From: JANLSE01 sp038214135
Lineage (GTDB): Bacteria > Chloroflexota > Chloroflexia > Chloroflexales > Roseiflexaceae
DNA length: 6,796 nt
Reading direction: 5' to 3'
Assembly: GCA_038214135.1 (NCBI GenBank)
Contig: JBBQSD010000218.1
Location: 1-6,796 of the forward strand
The notes under the pieces are model-generated. The model saw only the letters and a program-made list of their open reading frames with translations, was not told the origin of the DNA and made no database searches. Shown here in pieces: positions 5,584 through 6,796 of the stretch (position 1 is its first letter; each line of letters begins with the position of its first letter). The translations under genes and the position numbers were made by a program.

Positions 5584-5659
5584 GGGAGCTCGGGTGGGCT
5601 GTGGCGAATGTTCTTCAGCTGCTGCTCACCCAGATTGCTCTCTCAGGAGTTCTTTTCAG

Positions 5660-6220
5660 ATGACCGTACAACAACTTGATCTTTCAATTACCGGCATGAC
5701 CGGCGCTTCGTGCGTGCGGCGGGTCGAGAAGGCCATGGCGAAGGTGCCCGGCGTTGAGGTGGCAACCGTCAATTTGGCAACCGAGCAGGCGACCGTGGTG
5801 TATGATCCTGCGCAGGCAACCGCAACCCAACTCCAGCTTGCGGTTGAGGGGGCGGGCTATGGCATCATCACCGATCAACTCGAGTTTCCAATCACGGGCA
5901 TGACCTGTGCATCGTGTTCAGCTCGGATTGAGAAAGCGCTCAACAAGGTTCCAGGGGTGCTGGAGGCGAGCGTTAATCTGGCAACCGAACGCGCTCAGGT
6001 TACCTATAGCCCGGCTACCATCGGATGGTCTGAACTGAAGTCGGCGGTCGAACAGGCTGGCTATGGGGTGATCGAGACGAATGAGACAGGTCTTGATGGT
6101 GAGGACGTTGAAGCGCAGGCACGGGCGCGCGAGTTAGCAGATAAGCGCCGCAAACTACTGGTTGGCGCGCTCTTTACGGTCCCCTTTTCCTCTTATCGAT
6201 GGTGCGCGACGTCGGCGTGA
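5660..6220 (+). pseudogene. copA: copA remnant, part 1: two HMA domains and the start of TM1
   Basis: The ATG at 5660 has AGGAG (5645-5649) 10 bases upstream. Two HMA domains follow at about residues 5-70 and 75-140. The second has an intact G-M-T-C-A-S-C site (C83, C86). The first reads G-M-T-G-A-S-C: Gly15 (GGC, 5702-5704) replaces the first metal-binding cysteine. After a charged linker the frame enters TM1 (K-L-L-V-G-A-L-F-T-V-P) and then diverges into unrelated residues, stopping at 6218-6220. Normal CopA sequence resumes in the next frame from 6181, which indicates one base missing from CCCC 6181-6184. An in-frame GTG at 5594 with GGGAG five bases upstream could add a 22-residue Cys-containing extension, but it lies outside the HMA fold and I prefer 5660. 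The resulting product, about 186 residues, could at most be a soluble copper-binding fragment. Confidence 0.85.
6181..6184 (+). other. frameshift site in copA (one C missing from a C-run)
   Basis: Before this CCCC the CopA-like sequence is in the frame of 5660. After it the sequence is in the frame of 6181. Adding one C would restore V-P-L-F-L-L-S through TM1. Either a real one-base deletion in a homopolymer or a sequencing error. Confidence 0.8.
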
Positions 6221-6544
6221 TTAGCCCATGGCTGATTGGCCAAGCGGCAGCGATGCCGAACATGCCCGGCGATAGTATGACCTACCCAGCGTATGCGGAT
6301 CTGCTCAACTGGTTGTTCCTCGTGTTGGCCACGCCGGTGCAGTTCTATAGTGGGCGTGATTTCTATATCCACGCATGGGCAGCGCTGAAGGCCCGTACCG
6401 CAAACATGGACACATTGATTACGCTTGGCTCATCTGCAGCATACATCTACAGTGTGTGGCTCTTGTTCAGTGGGCTGTCTGGGCATGTCTACTTTGAGAC
6501 CGCTGCCTTGATTATCACCCTGATCTTGGTTGGTAAATACCTTG

Positions 6545-6553
6545 ATGCGCGGT
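6545..6553 (+). other. deletion junction in copA at a short shared sequence
   Basis: ATGCGCGG (6545-6552) can be read both as the end of TM4 (gat-gcg-cgg, D-A-R) and as M-R-G of the distal part (atg-cgc-ggt). Recombination between two such 8-base copies would leave exactly this join and remove the middle of the gene. Confidence 0.7.
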
Positions 6554-6796
6554 GATCTACGGAGTGTTGCACAGGCAATTACCCTCAGTAAGCGGACCCT
6601 GTCAACCATTCGCTGGAATCTGTTTTGGGCGTTCATCTATAATGTTATTGGTATTCCCATTGCGGCTGGGCTGCTCTATCCCTTCTTTGGCATTCAGTTG
6701 AGCCCGATCATTGCGGCTGGAGCTATGGCGTTTAGTTCTATCTTTGTCGTTAGTAATTCGCTGCGGCTCCGCAATGTGCAGATGGATACCCTTTCA
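6545..6796 (+). pseudogene. copA: copA remnant, part 3: end of the P-domain, TM7 and TM8 (runs off the window)
   Basis: From 6545 the frame reads M-R-G-D-L-R-S-V-A-Q-A-I-T-L-S and stays open for 84 codons to the last base. It matches the last part of CopA: the strand after the P-domain, TM7 with Y-N (I-Y-N-V), and TM8 with M-A-F-S-S, followed by V-V-S-N-S-L-R-L-R. YN and MxxSS are marks of Cu(I) P1B-1 pumps, so the lost gene was a copper exporter. Compared with an intact CopA, everything between the end of TM4 and M-R-G-D is missing: TGE, TM5-6 with the metal-site CPC, DKTGT, HP and GDGxNDxP. I estimate roughly 400-450 residues lost, from family length only. No start signal precedes the ATG at 6545, so it is probably not translated. 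Confidence 0.85.

Larger units (their letters stand above)
6181..6555 (+). pseudogene. copA: copA remnant, part 2: rest of TM1 to TM4, frame-shifted
   Basis: Homology continues from 6181 (P-L-F-L-L-S-M-V-R-D-V-G). The first ATG in this frame is 6199, without a convincing ribosome site. Hydrophobic segments correspond to the end of TM1, TM2 (about residues 34-52 counted from 6199), TM3 (71-92) and TM4 (97-114). A Cu-ATPase signature is visible: F-Y-S-G-R-D-F-Y-I-H-A-W-A-A-L, then N-M-D-T-L-I-T-L-G-S-S-A-A-Y-I-Y-S, and L-V-G-K-Y-L-D-A-R at the end of TM4. The stop TGA 6553-6555 falls exactly where the sequence jumps to the far C-terminus of CopA. The actuator domain that should follow is absent. 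Confidence 0.85.

Noticed and set aside
6181..6796. A transposon insertion or gene fusion as cause of the copA break
   Set aside because: No foreign sequence, terminal inverted repeat or target duplication is visible. Both sides of the join are CopA, with a shared 8-base sequence, which fits a simple deletion.

Overview
This window is a bacterial copper-handling locus. The organism is probably a Chloroflexota (Chloroflexia-like) bacterium. That placement rests on recalled resemblance: a DUF305 protein beside a small four-helix membrane protein and a membrane-anchored BNR propeller, plus a CopZ with an S-C-Q-H-C metal site. No marker gene in the window tests it.

Layout. (1) Bases 1-240, plus strand: the 3' end of a DUF305 protein, probably a copper-binding protein outside the cytoplasm. 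(2) Bases 241-376: a convergent intergenic gap with two hairpins, the larger having perfect 13-bp arms. (3) Bases 377-4891, minus strand: a probable operon transcribed from right to left. It encodes a 908-residue P1B-type metal ATPase with an N-terminal HMA domain and a long His/Met-rich linker, a membrane-anchored BNR/Asp-box beta-propeller, a small single-pass membrane protein, and a four-helix CopD/DUF2269-like membrane protein. The last two overlap by ATGA. (4) Bases 4892-5339: a divergent regulatory region. It has a perfectly spaced sigma70-type promoter (TTGACA-17-TATACT) and a C10/TAGGG/AGGGGG operator-like element facing copZ, a weaker candidate promoter facing the ATPase, short repeats, a hairpin, and a possible 15-codon ORF. 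(5) Bases 5340-5564, plus strand: copZ, a 74-residue copper chaperone. (6) Bases 5660-6796, plus strand: the wreck of a CopA-type Cu(I) ATPase gene. Its first HMA domain has lost one of two metal-binding cysteines, a one-base deletion shifts the frame in the first transmembrane helix, and an internal deletion at a short repeat has removed all catalytic domains. The last piece runs off the window.

How it works together (inference). CopZ would pick up cytosolic Cu(I) and hand it to an exporter. The neighbouring CopA is destroyed here, so the divergent His/Met-rich ATPase is the only complete exporter in the window. That ATPase carries CPD instead of CPC or CPH in its transmembrane metal site, so its specificity is the main biochemical question. 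The propeller, the two small membrane proteins and DUF305 would act at or outside the membrane on the exported metal. A copper-sensing repressor is expected from the operator, but none is encoded here.

The best leads are the CPD ATPase, the propeller/small-protein/four-helix module attached to it, a 9-base motif repeated upstream of all three copper genes, and the stepwise decay of copA.
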